Assembly: GCA_947034885.2 (NCBI GenBank)
Contig: OX344750.2
Span: 37,124,821-37,188,820, forward strand
Direction of reading: 5' to 3'
DNA length: 64,000 bases
Source: Thuidium tamariscinum
Taxonomy: Eukaryota > Streptophyta > Bryopsida > Hypnales > Thuidiaceae
The notes under the pieces were generated by a model. The model ran no database searches. It saw only the letters and a list, made by a program, of their open reading frames with translations, and was not told where the DNA came from. Made by a program: the position numbers and the translations under genes. Below, piece by piece: positions 22,451-35,723 of the stretch; position 1 is the stretch's first letter; every line of letters begins with the position of its first letter.

Positions 22451-25400
22451 ACAGAAAATCGTAATTAACTCATTTACAGGAGGAGAGGGATGAGATAACT
22501 TCTACTAAGATAATGTTGGAATAGCATAAATGGGTAACCCTTGAAGGACGGACACAAATGAAATGAAATGAAATCCATTGCAAAGGCAAGACACCATTTA
22601 CTTTGAATCAGCCAAATATATTCATTGGAAGTCAAAGTACTGTAGAAAATCTCTCCTTTCCACCCCCAATATTGAGGATGAATAGTTTCTTTTTTATCTT
22701 AGAAGGAAAGATTCTTTGTCATTCATGAGTCAAAAAACATCCTTGTCGACGCTTAAAGATTAACATAAGCATTTCAACACATAGGATATAGGGATCATGG
22801 GGAATTTTTTGAGAAATTGAGCTCAATATGAGCAAGAATAAAAGATGGGGAAGATTGCAAAAAAAAAACATGATTTTTTCCTTCAAGAATGAATAATTTA
22901 TGCAATGAAAATGTGGTTTCTTCATTTGAATTTTATTCTTGTATCATAGGTTGACCTAAATTAGCTACCTATGAAAGTTGTTCACAATCAAGTGTAAGCC
23001 AATCGTAATTTCTCAAAATCTTTTCAAAACTAGTTATTGTTGGTTTTAAGACAACCTACTTTGCCATTAGAGATAAGATAATTGTTTATTGTAATCCTAC
23101 TATATGAAAAATATGTCTATATAGATAATAATAGTCATTGAAAATATTATAGAAAATGATTTAAGTATTCATTAGAAAAATTATAGACTTAGTATTTTCC
23201 AAAATAAATTAATGACCATAATAGTACATCAATGTAGTACAATTAATATAGTAATCCGGAATTGAAGAGTCACAAGGCTAATTATGGATTGTACAGAGAA
23301 ACTTCAAGGTCTTTATAGGTAGTAGGTTAACTATTAGGAGATAAGAATGTAAGAACCTACACAGGGAGAACGATATGCTTTGTGAATAGAGAGAACTATT
23401 GGAACTTACTGTTTTGTCAAAGGTGGAAATTTCGAGTTTGTATATGGAATTGGAGATCATTTATTAGAGTTAATTGTAAAGTGAGCCCCATTTTGTAGAA
23501 GAGATGTTAGAGAAAGGTTCTACTAAGAATATTATGAAAAGAATTACAAGAGCAAATTTCATCAAACCCAATTCAAGCGATTCGAGGAGTTTTGTTATAA
23601 GTTTTCACAAACTCCGTCTTGTTGTTCTTCACTACACACACTTCACAATTAATTCTTATTGACTCTAAGTGGTTATGAATTATAAATTTTAACTAACTAC
23701 AAAATACAAGGCAAGTTCATACTTAGAATTATATATACGTCTCTAAAGTAGAATGTATCATGGTTGTGTTCTCCAAACTTTAATGCCCCTCCTACAACAA
23801 ACATTGACATAGGAGGAAGGTATATTGGAATTGCTTTGATCTTATGATCTCAATGGGTTATTTATTCCCTTCTAAAGGTCAATATATTCCCCACATGTAT
23901 AAATTGCACCCTATGGTGGAGGATTGGAATTAAAGGTAGTATACGATAGCATGTTATTAACTAATCTTGTTGTAAAAGAATATCCCCTTCAATTTTTGCG
24001 TAGAATGGATACAATCTAAATGTAATAGCTAACCTAGAGTTGAATTTTGATAAATTTATAGTTTTTTCATTTATAATAGTATTCAAAAATATGCTTCGAG
24101 ATTCTAAAATCTTCTTTCAATTACTAAGAAAGTTTAGCTAAATCTTTAAGACAAATTTGATGATAAACAAGATAATTAGGTGCTCATTTAAACACTTTTG
24201 TTTGCAATTTTCTTTGTGGAATTATTTTGTTATCATTGATCTTGGAAGGGTTGTTTTATTTTTGTGAAGGTTGTGATAATCTTCATTGGTGTCAATGTAT
24301 AAATAACTTCATCCTTTTTTAAATGTGTTCATAAAAACTTTGACACAAGCTCTCAAGAACTATTGAGGTTGTTTTGACCATTAAAAAAAATATTTGGAGA
24401 AGAATCAAATTATTTATAAGGGTCAAAAAATGCACAATCATGTAGAAAGCCTTATTTATGACTAATCACTCAATGTTATGATGAAAGAAATCCATCTTTA
24501 TATGTAATATTATTTGTGGTGTACTAAAATAATTTCATTTTGTCATCATTAATTTGATAATATATAGGGGATCGTAGAAAGGTCCTTTTAGTCCTATTGA
24601 AGGTTGTTCATATTATAATCTTAAAGATGAATAAAGTTATTATCTTAGCTATCTATATGTTTCCATAATATTGGGTGTTCTATTGTTTCTTAAAATATTC
24701 TATATTTAAAAAGTTTACTATATATGTTTTTAAATTTTAAATTCAATAAAGGTAGAATTTGATCTTGATAAAGATTTTTTGCATTGAAGGTGAGTAATGA
24801 ATGATAGATTATAGTAATTTTTTCGTTACAATTGTATTTTTTCATTAAAATTTAAGCACTCAAGTCATTTGCACTAAAATCAAGTTACATTTTCATGTGT
24901 GATTTTTCCATCAAGACTTGTCAAAATATATTCTTATTATTTTCATGCTTGAAACTATATTATTATTGCATATCTTATTTTTTTTCAAAAAAATCTTGAA
25001 AATAATTCAACTACAAAAATTCAAGGTCAAATGTTTAAAATGTAATTGCTTTTGAAAAGATGAAGTATATAATGAAGAATTAGAGACAATTATTCTTCAA
25101 TTCTAGTGCTACCTTCATCTCTAAAATGGTTCAATATATATGTGAATTTATTAATTTGTAATTAATGAATCGAGTACATCTTATCATTTTAGATTAATTG
25201 GACCTTTCTTTTTAATTTAATCATTTCAAACATTAAAGGCATTGAAGAAGAATTGTTGAGGTTGAAAATAAATGATGAGATCCTCCAACTTCTAAAAGTT
25301 GTATGAAAGCAAAATGAAATGTATGCAAACAAACTAGTTACAGTATTACAAATTCAAATATATACTTTGCAGTTGATTTTGGCTCTCTCTAATGGACTTA

Positions 25401-27096
25401 TAGTCTTTTGTAACCCATTGAGGTACCTAAATCAAACATTTTTCCATCAATCCACTTTCATACAATGTGTGCACTAGATTTACCATCACATTCTCTAGTA
25501 AAGCGTTGATATTTTTTGTGTAGAAATTAGATAGCTTTATTGATTTTATACAAACGAAGGACTTCATCTAAGGTGTACCAATGTTACATTTTTTTTCGCA
25601 AGTAGTATATATAAAAAATGTATAGGGAAGTATTGTGATGGAACTTTTTAAATACTTTGTCAACACAATGCATGAATCTTCTAATCATGTTGCATGCAAT
25701 AAAACTACTATTTGAGTGATTTTGAAATGGAAATAATAGAAACTTATCCACTTATGATAATTTATTTCAAGTATAAATCAAAAAAACCTTCTAAATTATT
25801 AAAATTTGTTCTCAATTTGTACCTAAAATTTTGTAGTATAAATAAACAATTAACTATTTTTTAAGCATGTGGTGTAGGGATCTTTTAAGCATGTGCACTA
25901 TAAGGGACTTTTACTTGCATCCTAGGATAAAGATATTCAAATTTCTTTGCAACTTTTATTGACACAAATTTTATCAATGCAAACTTCTTTCTTCTTTAAT
26001 TTTCAAATAACAAATACATAATATACATTACTAATTTGTTTAAAACCTTAAGCAATTATATTGTAATAGTTCTTATTGATTGTTTGTATCAAAGTTTGAA
26101 AATTTGTGTTACTTAACCGAGCCTCAATAATAGTTCAATTTATGCAAATGTATTGAAAATCTTTTTTTAGGAAGTTGTTCCTGATATCTTTTGGTATTTT
26201 TATTTCAAATTGGTTGTAAGAATAAAAATACACCTTTGTATACATATTCAATCATTCTTGCTTACATATCTTAATGTAGCCAAATTAATGTGAAGTGTAT
26301 AAATTGATGTAACACTTCTTCTTTTAAAGTAGGCTTCTTTATTTTGGAACCTAGTTGGTTTGTCTAATTGAATTAGTAATGACATTGCCTTGATAACAAT
26401 GTGTAAATGTATCGAGGTTTTTTCAAATGAGATTGATTAAATGTATTTTTTTAGCATTATATTCATTTTAGTTAATATAGAATTATGAAGATTGAAGTTA
26501 TATTAGATAGTTTCCTATTTTATCACAAGATTTATAGAAAAGTCTACTAAAATTGTAATTAATTATCTCTATATTTTTTGAGTATCAAAAAATAGAAAAC
26601 TCTATTAAATCAATTGTATTGTTAAGAAAAAAAACATGAATTTTTTTGTGTGCATATATTCACTAAAATCCCTTAGAATTTATAAAAGAGGTAGACTTTT
26701 TAAATCAATTTCAACATCTCCTAATCTAAAAGGTGTATTGAATTAGATTATTTTGCTATTACACTCTCACAATTGGAATTGACAAGTTTTAATTCCATAT
26801 TGGATTCATTTTCAACTTAGTTTTATTGTTCTCTTGTATTTTCTTTTATAGTGATTATGTAAATAACAATTTTTTTAATGAATTCTCCCCAACCTACTAC
26901 TTCCTATCTAATTCCTTGAGGTACAAAATTCCTAGCTTTTTCTTACAAAGTTTGAGAATTGATACTTTTATCTTTGGAAATGATTGTAAAATTGTTGTTG
27001 TTTTACTTTGAATAACGTGATCTTCAATGTTTGTAAGAAGTTGGCTTCAAAGATTGTTAAGACAAGAGATATGTGAGTTTAACTTAATAAAGATGC
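22451..27096. other. AT-rich intergenic DNA, no supported gene
   Basis: 4.6 kb of strongly A+T-rich DNA with stops in all frames. The few frames of about 60-70 codons show nothing recognisable. No inverted-repeat element was identified with confidence. Confidence 0.6.
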
Positions 27097-27099
27097 TAA

Positions 27100-27496
27100 G
27101 AGCATCCCCACGCCTCACTGGGGAAAGTGGCCCGGCTAGGGACCACTTGGCGTGGCCAAAAGCTTGGCCGGGCCCTGGAAAAAAAATTTCCCCCGCCCCA
27201 AACATGGGAACAAGCTCATCAACTAGATTTTCTCCGGAAATTGAGGCACTTTCTTGGGATTCATGTGTTTTTTTAAATGTAAAGCACCTCAGAACAAGGA
27301 AACAATACAAAAAGAAAGCTATCTTGAGTTGACTTGAGCCAAGCCAGGCGCACTGCATTTGGCCATCTCCCCGGGGAATTTGGCCGTGGCCGGTTGTTTC
27401 CTGAGTCTCCATTTGGGTGCCGTGGGGAAGTCACTTCCTCCCCGCCCAGCCAGATACTCAATTTGCGTCTCAAATTGGCTAGGTGTGGGGATGCTC
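27100..27496. mobile_element. MITE, GAGCATCCCCAC family, copy 2
   Basis: Perfect terminal inverted repeats GAGCATCCCCAC/GTGGGGATGCTC are flanked by TAA at 27097-27099 and 27497-27499. The interior is GC-richer than the flanks. Open frames on both strands inside it are a by-product of composition. It is Harbinger-like by its target duplication. Confidence 0.85.
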
Positions 27497-27499
27497 TAA

Positions 27500-28285
27500 T
27501 GATTGAAAGTGTCCAAAGAATTATTTTCAAAGAAACTTTAGAAATGAAGAATGAAAAGATGTTTTTTCAAGCTTCTACAAGACTCATTTTAGGTTGTTTT
27601 CTAAGATTGTTTCTTCTACAATGACCAACTTGTTGTTGGTCCACATTTTTGAAATTAAAAAAGATTCAAAAGATTCAAGAAATATTATAAAATTGAAAAC
27701 TTATTAATTTTTTTCATTGATTTTTTAAATATTTAATTAAAATTTTATTAATTAATATTACTAGATGAAGCAATCTCTTGACCATATCAAATTGTTTACA
27801 TGGAAGCATTCCTAGCAATCCTATACCATTCTTATAGTTTAGGAACTCACAATCGTTTGAATGCCTTTCAAAACATCTAGTGGATTGTATGCACAATAGT
27901 TTTTTTTGTTGACAAATTTATTCCTTCCAACTTGTTTATAATATGATTGTCTTGTTTTGTGACAATTTCAATTCAAAACAAGGGAATTGCGATATCTAAT
28001 CCTAATTTCAACCCTGTCTAAAATCAACTTCTTTCAATTTTTACCTAAAATGTACTCCTATTATTTATGAGAATCTATAGTTTATTTTAGAAATACTTAT
28101 TATGAATACTTTGAAAATTAATATTTTAATTATATTATGTTCCAAAAATGCATCCTAAAAGAATCTAAAATCTTTTTCTTTTAGAAAGAAGAATTTCCTT
28201 TTGATTACCAACAAGACCCCATACCAAATATTTCAGTGTAATAGTAGAAATCATGCTAAATTTTTTATTTGTGTGATTTTAGTTA
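27500..28285. other. AT-rich intergenic DNA, nothing recognised
   Basis: Short AT-rich stretch between two TIR elements, without a supported gene or repeat. Confidence 0.6.
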
Positions 28286-28583
28286 TAAGGTAGGGGGTTG
28301 TAATTGCAAACTTGTCTTCAAAAGCGATCTAGTAGATTTTGCCTCTAACATATACCAAAAGTGTACATTTCAAGAAGGGGGCGCTTTTAGAAACCACTGT
28401 GTTTTCAACTTCAAAAATTCATAACTAATTCCATGAAGGTCCAAAAAATATGAAACGACTTGTGTTAGATGCCAATTACATTTTTCTTACCACAAAAATT
28501 CACTAAAAATTGTTTTAAAGAGTTTAGCTTGCCCAAAATGCAAATCAGCTAGTTAAAGGTCGCTTTTACAGCCCCCTACCTTA
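28286..28583. mobile_element. TIR element, TAAGGTAGGGGGTTGTAA family, copy 1
   Basis: The 298-bp element has inverted ends TAAGGTAGGGGGTTGTAA and TTACAGCCCCCTACCTTA (16 of 18 positions complementary). It is the best-preserved copy; the others are at 16037-16355 and, inverted, 56129-56462. Confidence 0.85.
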
Positions 28584-28885
28584 GTCACAATCAACCTTTT
28601 ATTTTCGGCACGGTATGGCCAGATTGCACCATTTCAAAATAAATGTCTTTTTTTCGCTAGATAAAAGTAATTTTTTTTCGCCAGAAATTTTCTAGTTCTC
28701 TTTAAAATATGGATTAAATTGCCAAATTTGGATGAAAAAGTGTATGAATATGACAAAAAAGTGTTTTTAAGTCCAAAAGGTGGATGAATGTAAAAATACA
28801 ATGCTTCACCAAATTTGAAGTGATTGCCATCTTGGCACTTTCTCAAAAAGTAAAAAAAAGGGGCTGGTCACAGTACCTAGACTAA

Positions 28886-29150
28886 GAGCATCCCCACCAG
28901 GCTGTTCCCTTTCCCTATCCCTATCTAAGCTTGGGTCGTCATATGGGGATGAGACCTCGCCGCTCCTCGCGAGTTCCCTAAATGAGCCTCTGGATAGGGA
29001 ATTGGAGCAAAGTTTTACAGAAATCCTGTATAATTTAGAGACACAGGTTGTGTGTAAAGGTTGGTGCGGTGAGATTCCTGTATCTCTATCTGCATGTGAG
29101 GTCCTCTCCCTAAACTTTTAGGGATAGGGAACTCACTGGTGGGGATGCTC
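28886..29150. mobile_element. MITE, GAGCATCCCCACCA family, copy 3
   Basis: Termini GAGCATCCCCACCAG are perfectly inverted, with similarity continuing through TTCCCT-CCCTA for about 35 bp. TAA lies at both edges (28883-28885 and 29151-29153). It is 265 bp and non-coding. Confidence 0.85.
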
Positions 29151-29153
29151 TAA

Positions 29154-29850
29154 GTCACTTCCCTAAACACCCCTCCCCTTTGGCTTTTTCTTTTCCCGTG
29201 GACAAATGAGCAGCTGAGCATTGATTACCGTAAGTAAAGGTGGTCAGTTGGGCACTCCAGAGTCTTAACTTTTTTTATCCTTGCCCGGCAGGCAGGCAGG
29301 CCAAGGCTCCAAGCCAGCGACCAGCCAGGCAAGTGGTTCCGTCCGTCAGTGGGAATGAAGTTAAAGCTTAATTCTACCTTATTAACTCCACTTTCTCGGG
29401 ACTGAGATTTCTCGGGACTGGACAGATTCCGTTCAGGCTGCCTGATTATGCCATTTTTCATCCCACCTCTGTTCAGTTGGCATATTATTGCCGAAAGCGC
29501 CCGCCAGCCCACCCACCAAGTTGGGTCCGCCTAGCTCGCACGAGCGACAGAATTCATCCTCGAACTTTCCGCCCTCCTTCCTTAAGCCCTCTCCCGGCCT
29601 TCAATCGCGTCTATACTCTGTAGTAGTGCAGAGAGGCCGTTTCGGCACCGGCTTTTATCCCAAGTGGAAAGGCACATGAACGTTTTATTTGTCACCCATG
29701 ATAAAACTTGGAAATTCTGAATTCATATTTACGATCAGAGGCCTCAAATTAGTTGTGAGAGTTGCTAACAACAAAATTTAAGCAACACAAAATAGGGGGT
29801 CTTTCTTGTACTTTCACCCTTGGATGGGCCTCCGCAAATGGTTCATTGCA
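29154..29850. other. GC-richer DNA plus a fragment of the GGATTTACCC inverted-repeat family
   Basis: Frames of about 60-95 codons occur on both strands near 29225-29679 without recognisable domains. From about 29650 to 29815, phrases such as CTTTTATCCCAAGTGG, TCTGAATTCATATTT and AAAATAGGGGGTC match the elements at about 8088 and 37425. Confidence 0.45.
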
Positions 29851-29852
29851 CT

Positions 29853-30330
29853 AAGGTAGAACCACCTATTCCCAATCAAGGACCCATACCCAACTTGTAG
29901 GATGCGGCTATTTCCAACCAAGGCTAGAAGAGATTTCCACTCAAAGCTTGGGATGTACTTTTATCCCATTTTCAAGACCGGGACTAATAAAATTATGACA
30001 CATATCCCTAAGTGTCATAAAATGTGAAGAAAGTACCAAGTAGAATAGTAGTCCCAGCTATGATCGAAACTGGAAGAGTCACCTAGACATTGGCTATATG
30101 TTCAAAGTACTTTTGGGCTTCCCAAAATCTTAATAATTTTAGTTTTGGGAATACAATTATGAAAATTTGTAATCCCCATATGAGAAAAATTTGCATAGCC
30201 TCGTACTCTTCATGAAGTGATCCCAAATTGCTTAAGTGATTGAGTGTAAGGGAGAAACACCCATTTTCATCCATGTACCTATTCCTGGACCCTAGAATAC
30301 CACTAAATCTATCTATAAGCATTCATGAAA
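29853..30330. mobile_element. Element of the AAGGTAGAACCA family, right end unclear
   Basis: The left end AAGGTAGAACCACC and the following ATACCCAACTTGTAGGA, TTTCCAACCAAGGCTAGAA and GGGACTAATAA blocks match 57925-58371 and 36432-36680. The second half diverges and no clean right TIR was found. Confidence 0.55.
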
Positions 30331-30581
30331 GCATCCGACAAATGTTTAATTCTAATTTACTGACGCAATTGTAAGACCCATATATAGTTTTCATTCACTA
30401 ACAACTAATTTCAGCAGGTGTTCAGTTAAAGGTTCACCTATAGGACGGTTCCAGTGGTTTAGGGAGCCAACACTTTGGAAATTTATAAAAATTACATGCT
30501 GATTCCGAAAATTTTGATTTTTTTTAATATTCATGATTTTCACTCGCTAATACTGGAAAAATATCAATTTTAGAAAACGCT

Positions 30582-30597
30582 GCCTCCAACTATGCTG
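30582..30597. repeat. LINE target-site duplication, left copy
   Basis: GCCTCCAACTATGCTG is identical to 31688-31703. The bases outside differ (TGAAAG follows here, AATTCC follows the other copy), so the repeat ends sharply. Confidence 0.9.
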
Positions 30598-31687
30598 TGA
30601 AAGCCACAAAGGGCTGGGCGGGGGTGCGGGGCCCCTTCAAACACAAGCAAAGAAAGATTACAATTTTAACTCGTCAGGCAAGTCGAAGTTCCAATCTCTA
30701 AGCCCAGGGTGCAAAAACACCGGGGACCACAGTAAGCTGAAGCTAGTCTGAGTATCAGCTAATCTGTCTTGGTTCTTGATTCTGGCTCTAAAGTCCTGTC
30801 TAATGGCCATACCCGTGTGAATGGTAGAGAGCCAAGCAGCATGTATAACTTTGTTTCTGCTAAATTCCTGGGTGCCGTATTTGCACGCGCATCTCTGGAC
30901 CCATATGTGCCAAACAATGAAAGATCTATAAATGTCCCAAGGTTGGAAAGCATACGTATATTTGTCTAAAGTAAAGCTATCCTGTACGCTAATCCTACCT
31001 ATGATTACATCCTTGAAGCTCCTGAGTCTGGGAACGCTGTGAGAGCTGCTGACCAAGTTAAACCTGGTCCATATGGCGCTCACCTGCCTGCATTCCCAAA
31101 AGAGGTGAGTAGCCGTTTCCAGCTGGTGGCCGCAGATGGGGCAACCCACAGTAGCCGAAGGAATTCTTTTCTTAAGCCAATCTCCTGTTACAATACCTCT
31201 ATTGAGGGTTTGCCATAGAAGCGTCGCTGGTTTTCTTGGTCTGCTTTTGTGCCACAGCAATTTGTACGTACGCTGTCTGTGCTCCAGGGTGAAGTTCTGG
31301 TCCATTAGGGCCTTCATCCCAACTGGAATATCCGAGTTGGATTTAAGCCCCGCTGCGTAGCCTCGTTTTACTTTATAAGCGTAGAATGGCTCACGTGGGA
31401 GTACACCAATTTTCTCCCAATCCCATTCTCCTGGGTCCCAAGATAAGTCTTGTAGATGGGCATTTCTAAAATGCCACACCGAGTCTGGCGTCTTTGGGGG
31501 GGTGACAGGGTTGCATTCTTCAAAGGCTCTAGAAGATGCTGACCATCTGACCGTTCTGATTGCTTGCATTTCACCTGTTGGGAGAGGGAGCTGATCTTCA
31601 TCCTCGATTAAGAGCTCTGAATTGTCCTGAGCCGTGTAACTTCTGACCTCTCCCGATACCTGGTTGTGGTAGAAAATCTTGGAGCTC
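30598..31687 (-). mobile_element. 5'-truncated LINE (non-LTR retrotransposon) insertion
   Basis: The 1,090-bp insert is bounded by a perfect 16-bp direct repeat, GCCTCCAACTATGCTG, at 30582-30597 and 31688-31703. That is a target-site duplication of the length typical of LINE insertions. On the minus strand the insert starts inside the coding region and runs through the stop at 30660-30658 into about 60 bp of GC-rich 3' UTR. It ends without a poly(A) tail (…CCTTTGTGGCTTTCA). The uninterrupted frame and identical duplications suggest a fairly recent insertion. Confidence 0.9.
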
Positions 31688-31695
31688 GCCTCCAA
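30658..31695 (-). pseudogene. LINE ORF2 C-terminal fragment with zf-RVT domain
   Basis: The frame of 345 codons is open along the whole insert, but its first codons (a TTG at 31695 after a TAG at 31698-31696) come from the target-site duplication, so the real N-terminus is missing. The endonuclease and reverse transcriptase domains are absent. Residues about 144-212 match the reverse-transcriptase zinc-binding (zf-RVT) region of plant LINEs. They contain YKLLWHKSRPRKPATLLWQT, TGDWLKKR and a C-x2-C-x8-H-x4-C knuckle (Cys185, Cys188, His197, Cys202) in CPICG…ETATHLFWEC. The tail (about 250-300) has the WDIYRSFIVWHIW type of motif common after zf-RVT. It is a dead-on-arrival copy with no sign of its own promoter. 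Domestication is not indicated, although the frame is intact. Confidence 0.9.
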
Positions 31696-31703
31696 CTATG
31701 CTG
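31688..31703. repeat. LINE target-site duplication, right copy
   Basis: GCCTCCAACTATGCTG is the second copy of the 16-bp direct repeat flanking the LINE fragment. It lies at the 5' (truncated) end of the element. Confidence 0.9.
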
Positions 31704-32350
31704 AATTCCTTATTTGGACGGTTTTGGGTGTTTCCACTGTAGATGGTTCTCCCTTATTCCTTGGGACTCCATCCCCCCCTGTTGCAGCTCCTTCTTTTTC
31801 CTTTTCCTTTTTCTCTTCTTTCTGCCTTTTCTCTCCTTTACAAAAATATGCTCATGTTCATGTATTTGGGGGTACATGTACCTCCCTGGGGCGAATAACT
31901 TTATCATCTGAGTGGTGGCCTCCTGGCCTGGATGCGGCCGGGGTATGCGTAAGCGGTTGACTTTCCTGATTTTTTTCCATCCAGTCTCCGTCCGCCACGG
32001 GGACTCCTGTGGGGAACTTTAAAAAAAAACCCAAAAAAAACCCTAAAAGAAACATGTGGGTAGAAATTTCATTAAAGCGTTGGATTCATTACTGTTCCCA
32101 AGGCACGTTAATTTCCTTCCTGGAGGCGGCCGGTGGGAATTTTGATATTCTGTTTTCAAGGCGCTGAGTGGCTTCTGGATTGCCAACTCAGTTACCCGAC
32201 CCGCCGTAGTAATTCCTGAGAGTGCATTCTGACTGCGCCACGTGGGCAAGAAACAGAGAACGTATTAGGTCCGTATTGGGGCCTCCTGGAGTCAAAAGCT
32301 CTTTTGTTCAAAGACATGTGGAAGGGAGATCAGCCTTTGAAGGTACCACC
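31704..32350. other. GC-richer flank with a pyrimidine tract, no gene
   Basis: A C/T-rich tract (about 31788-31842) and several 60-90-codon frames are present on both strands, with no recognised domain. The pyrimidine strand itself accounts for the Phe/Leu/Ser-rich and Lys/Arg-rich frames. Confidence 0.45.
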
Positions 32351-35300
32351 CAAATTTGCTTTCTAGAGGCGGACCTCGGATAATTTGTCAACCCTCAAGT
32401 TTTGCTAGAGATTGAAAACGTGGAGAGAAGCCATTTGGAAGTTGAATGAAGGCATTCCAACAAGAAATGAGTATTTTGCAAATTTCCAAATGTTGGTTGG
32501 AATTTAATTGGTAAAGCGTGGGTAGACCCATGTGGAACAACTCGTTGACGTATTCCTTCTTGGAATGCATTATCATAAACTAAGGAGAAAGTTTGCTACT
32601 TGAGATTGTGGTAATGGATGGGTGATTGACAAAAATGGGATGGTCTACACAAACAAGTGAAATTAGGTTGCAGTAACAATTAGGTTGTTTTGCCTCATGA
32701 AAGTTACTTTATAAACCATCAAAGTCAAGAAATGTTTCTATAAATATATTGATTTGTACATATGGAGGTTCATGAATGCCAATTACAACGAAAAGTAGTA
32801 CAACAGCAATGAAATATTTACATAGTGTTCAATTTCAATAAATTAGTGTGGGACGATCTAATTTTACTATTTTGTGTGGTAGATGTTGGAATTGGATGAT
32901 TGATGGCACTGGATTGTTCAATCTAAAAATCATTTTTGATTTGTAGCTAGAATCAGAAGTGGAGAACAATTTGCACTGACAAAAGTTACATGTTTTAAAT
33001 TTAAATGGAACCTCATTAAAAAAATCAAAGCCAAAGCAATAAGCATAACAAATCCAATGTGATAGAGAGGCTTTGTTCCAATGATATATATATTGTTGAT
33101 TTTCAAGTAAAGTAAAGCTTCAAACTTCCTATATTACTATGCCTTTTGTCAATGCAAAGCTTTAGATTCTTTGGTTCAAAACCAACAAAGCCTCTTATAG
33201 TATAGATGGTTGTTATTTTAATTCATAGAAAGGGATTAAGCAATGGTGTGTAGTGGTATGAAATTTATGAAAAATGAAAATGAAAATGTGTTAAAAGTAA
33301 TAGTAGGATGTTGGGATCTAAAAGTCATTGGAATGTATTTTTCATATCAAATAGAATCATATCTATTCTAAAAAGTAATAAGACCTAATAAAAACGAGAT
33401 GTGTTTCAAAAACCAATAGTAGCATCTTTGACACTATCATTTTTAGATTTTTATTTTTTTATTTTTTTTTATAGAATTGTATCATAAAGTGTGATTTTGA
33501 AAATAATATTATTCTATGAAAACTAGCTCAAAGTGGGTAAAAAACAACTTGGAAGCCAACACCTTACTAGGCTCCTTTGATGATTGAACTTCCATCTCCA
33601 TTTAGCTTCCCAACGACACAAATAATCATCAAATCGGAACCACACCAATTCTGAGTTGGTTATCACTTTAACTTCAACCACTTCAAATCCTAATTGGCTT
33701 CTCAACCATAGCCCAAGTGGCTAGCACACCTAAGCCTACTTGGCAAAAATTCCACTTCAAATAGGACTAAACTACTCATTTTAAGCTCCAAATTAGAAAA
33801 TTAAATTAAAAATTAAAACCAAATAGCACAAAAATGGGCATAAAGTTCCCACTAAAAATAAAACAAAAAAACAAATCTAAGACTTCTACACCAAGCAAAC
33901 CAAATTAGATCTTTAACTTCATTTTGAACTTTATAAAAATTAAGTAAAGTCAATCTTTGGATGCAATTAAGAAAAAAAATTCCCTTAAATTACATTTTTA
34001 ACGGAAGTAGTTCAATTGAAAATAAATTTGCATAATAAACACTTTGAAATTTCAAGCTTTAGTTGCAAATCCTAAACAAAATACACATTCTTATATAAAA
34101 GCATCAAAATGAATTGAATATGTAGCAGGATTCTTTATTAGGTCATTTGATGCAAAAGTTGTTTAGCAATGGCATGATGACATTCAATAGTGTATTGCAT
34201 TTTTTGTCAATCAAATAGTTTCAACTATAGATTGAGGTGTTTTAAGATCAAGTTGTAATAGAAAAAAAATTGAGACCTTATATAAAGCTTGTCCATTCAA
34301 ATATAGTACCTCAATACTATTTATGGAAATTACTACAATTAGGCTAAATATTAAATCTTCGAGCTTTTGGATGCACAATATAAGAAAGATTACTTTGGTG
34401 GGTTGAAGTTGTTTAGTTAATTATGAAAATTTGTGTGCATATATATACACATACATTTTCTTGAATGAAAATTTGTTCAAGGATGTCTCAAATTCGCCAC
34501 TATTTATTACCATTTGCAACTCAAATAATAAGATTACAATTTTTCATCATCATTAGGTAGTTTACAAAAATGTTATAAAAATCTACTAGGACTGAGTTGT
34601 CAATATATGTATTATTTCTTTATTTTTTTTCACATAGCCAATTTAAAATTAAATTCATTATTCAACTATATATTCATACTTTATTTTCTTCAACTATATA
34701 TTTGTATTCAACAATTCATACATTTTCAATGACTGTTATTTATCATTTGGCAACAATTATTTTTTGAACTGAAAAATAATTTGATAGAGATTATTCCTAA
34801 AATGTTGTCTTCTAGCAAAATTTTGCTATGAAAGTCAATACTTCTTGCCATATACTTCTCTATACTTTTTGTTGTGGTATTTATTATTCTAAATTATCAT
34901 TATTATTTATCTTATTTAGATTAATACACAACAAAAGAATTCTATCTAAGGACAAAAAGCATAATAGTTGGGGTTGAGTTTCACAAGAGAGATACAATTT
35001 TTTCTTAAACCTCAAAGTTTATCAACAATAACCAATTTCTATATGTTGTCCATGTAGAGAAGATTTAGTGTGGTTTCAATATCAGAATTCCATTCCTTTT
35101 CATAGTAAAGTAGTATGATTGTAATCCAAATATAAATTCATTGTTGTAGATCAATGAGCTTCTTCTAAGAATGCAGTGGCAATGTTAGAAAATTGAGTGC
35201 CTCATTCAACCTTTCAATTTTGTAGTAATTAATCTTGAAATGACATCATGTTGTCTTCCTAAAAAAAATGCTTTGAATTGAATTTGAATACAACACCCAT

Positions 35301-35386
35301 ATACAACAATTATTAAATCCAAAATTTCAAACAAGGATGTAGTAGTCACTACAACAATCAAATTGATGGTCCAAAGATGTACTACC
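32351..35386. other. AT-rich intergenic DNA, no supported gene
   Basis: About 3 kb with stops in all frames, no inverted-repeat element identified and no recognisable coding fragment. Confidence 0.6.
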
Positions 35387-35723
35387 CATAAGAGGATTTC
35401 TGGCCCCCAAGAAGACTATTTCAAGGGTGTTCCCAGAAACTATTCCCACTGCTGCAGACCAGCCTCCTACTGGTATGAATTTTGAAAAAAAAATTAAAAA
35501 AAGAATTTCAATAAATTTCAGAATGTTTAAAAAAAATGTTTTTTTTTAAAATTCAAGAAAAAAATTTAAAAAATTAAAAAAATTAATTAAAAAAATTAAT
35601 TAATTAATATTTTCTGACGTAGCAGTCGCTCGACCACATCAACACTACATTCCCAGTGTTTCCAATGCATTCCCAGCATTTGGGAACTCACAATCTTGTA
35701 AACCAATTGAAAATCTTCTTATG
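35387..35723. mobile_element. TIR element, GAGGGGATTTGAGG family, copy 2
   Basis: Ends CATAAGAGGATTT and AAAATCTTCTTATG are inverse. The core is A/T homopolymer-rich and is followed by GACGTAGCAGTCGCTCGACCA and TTTGGGAACTCACAATCT, which match 588-858. The copy is diverged. Confidence 0.6.
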
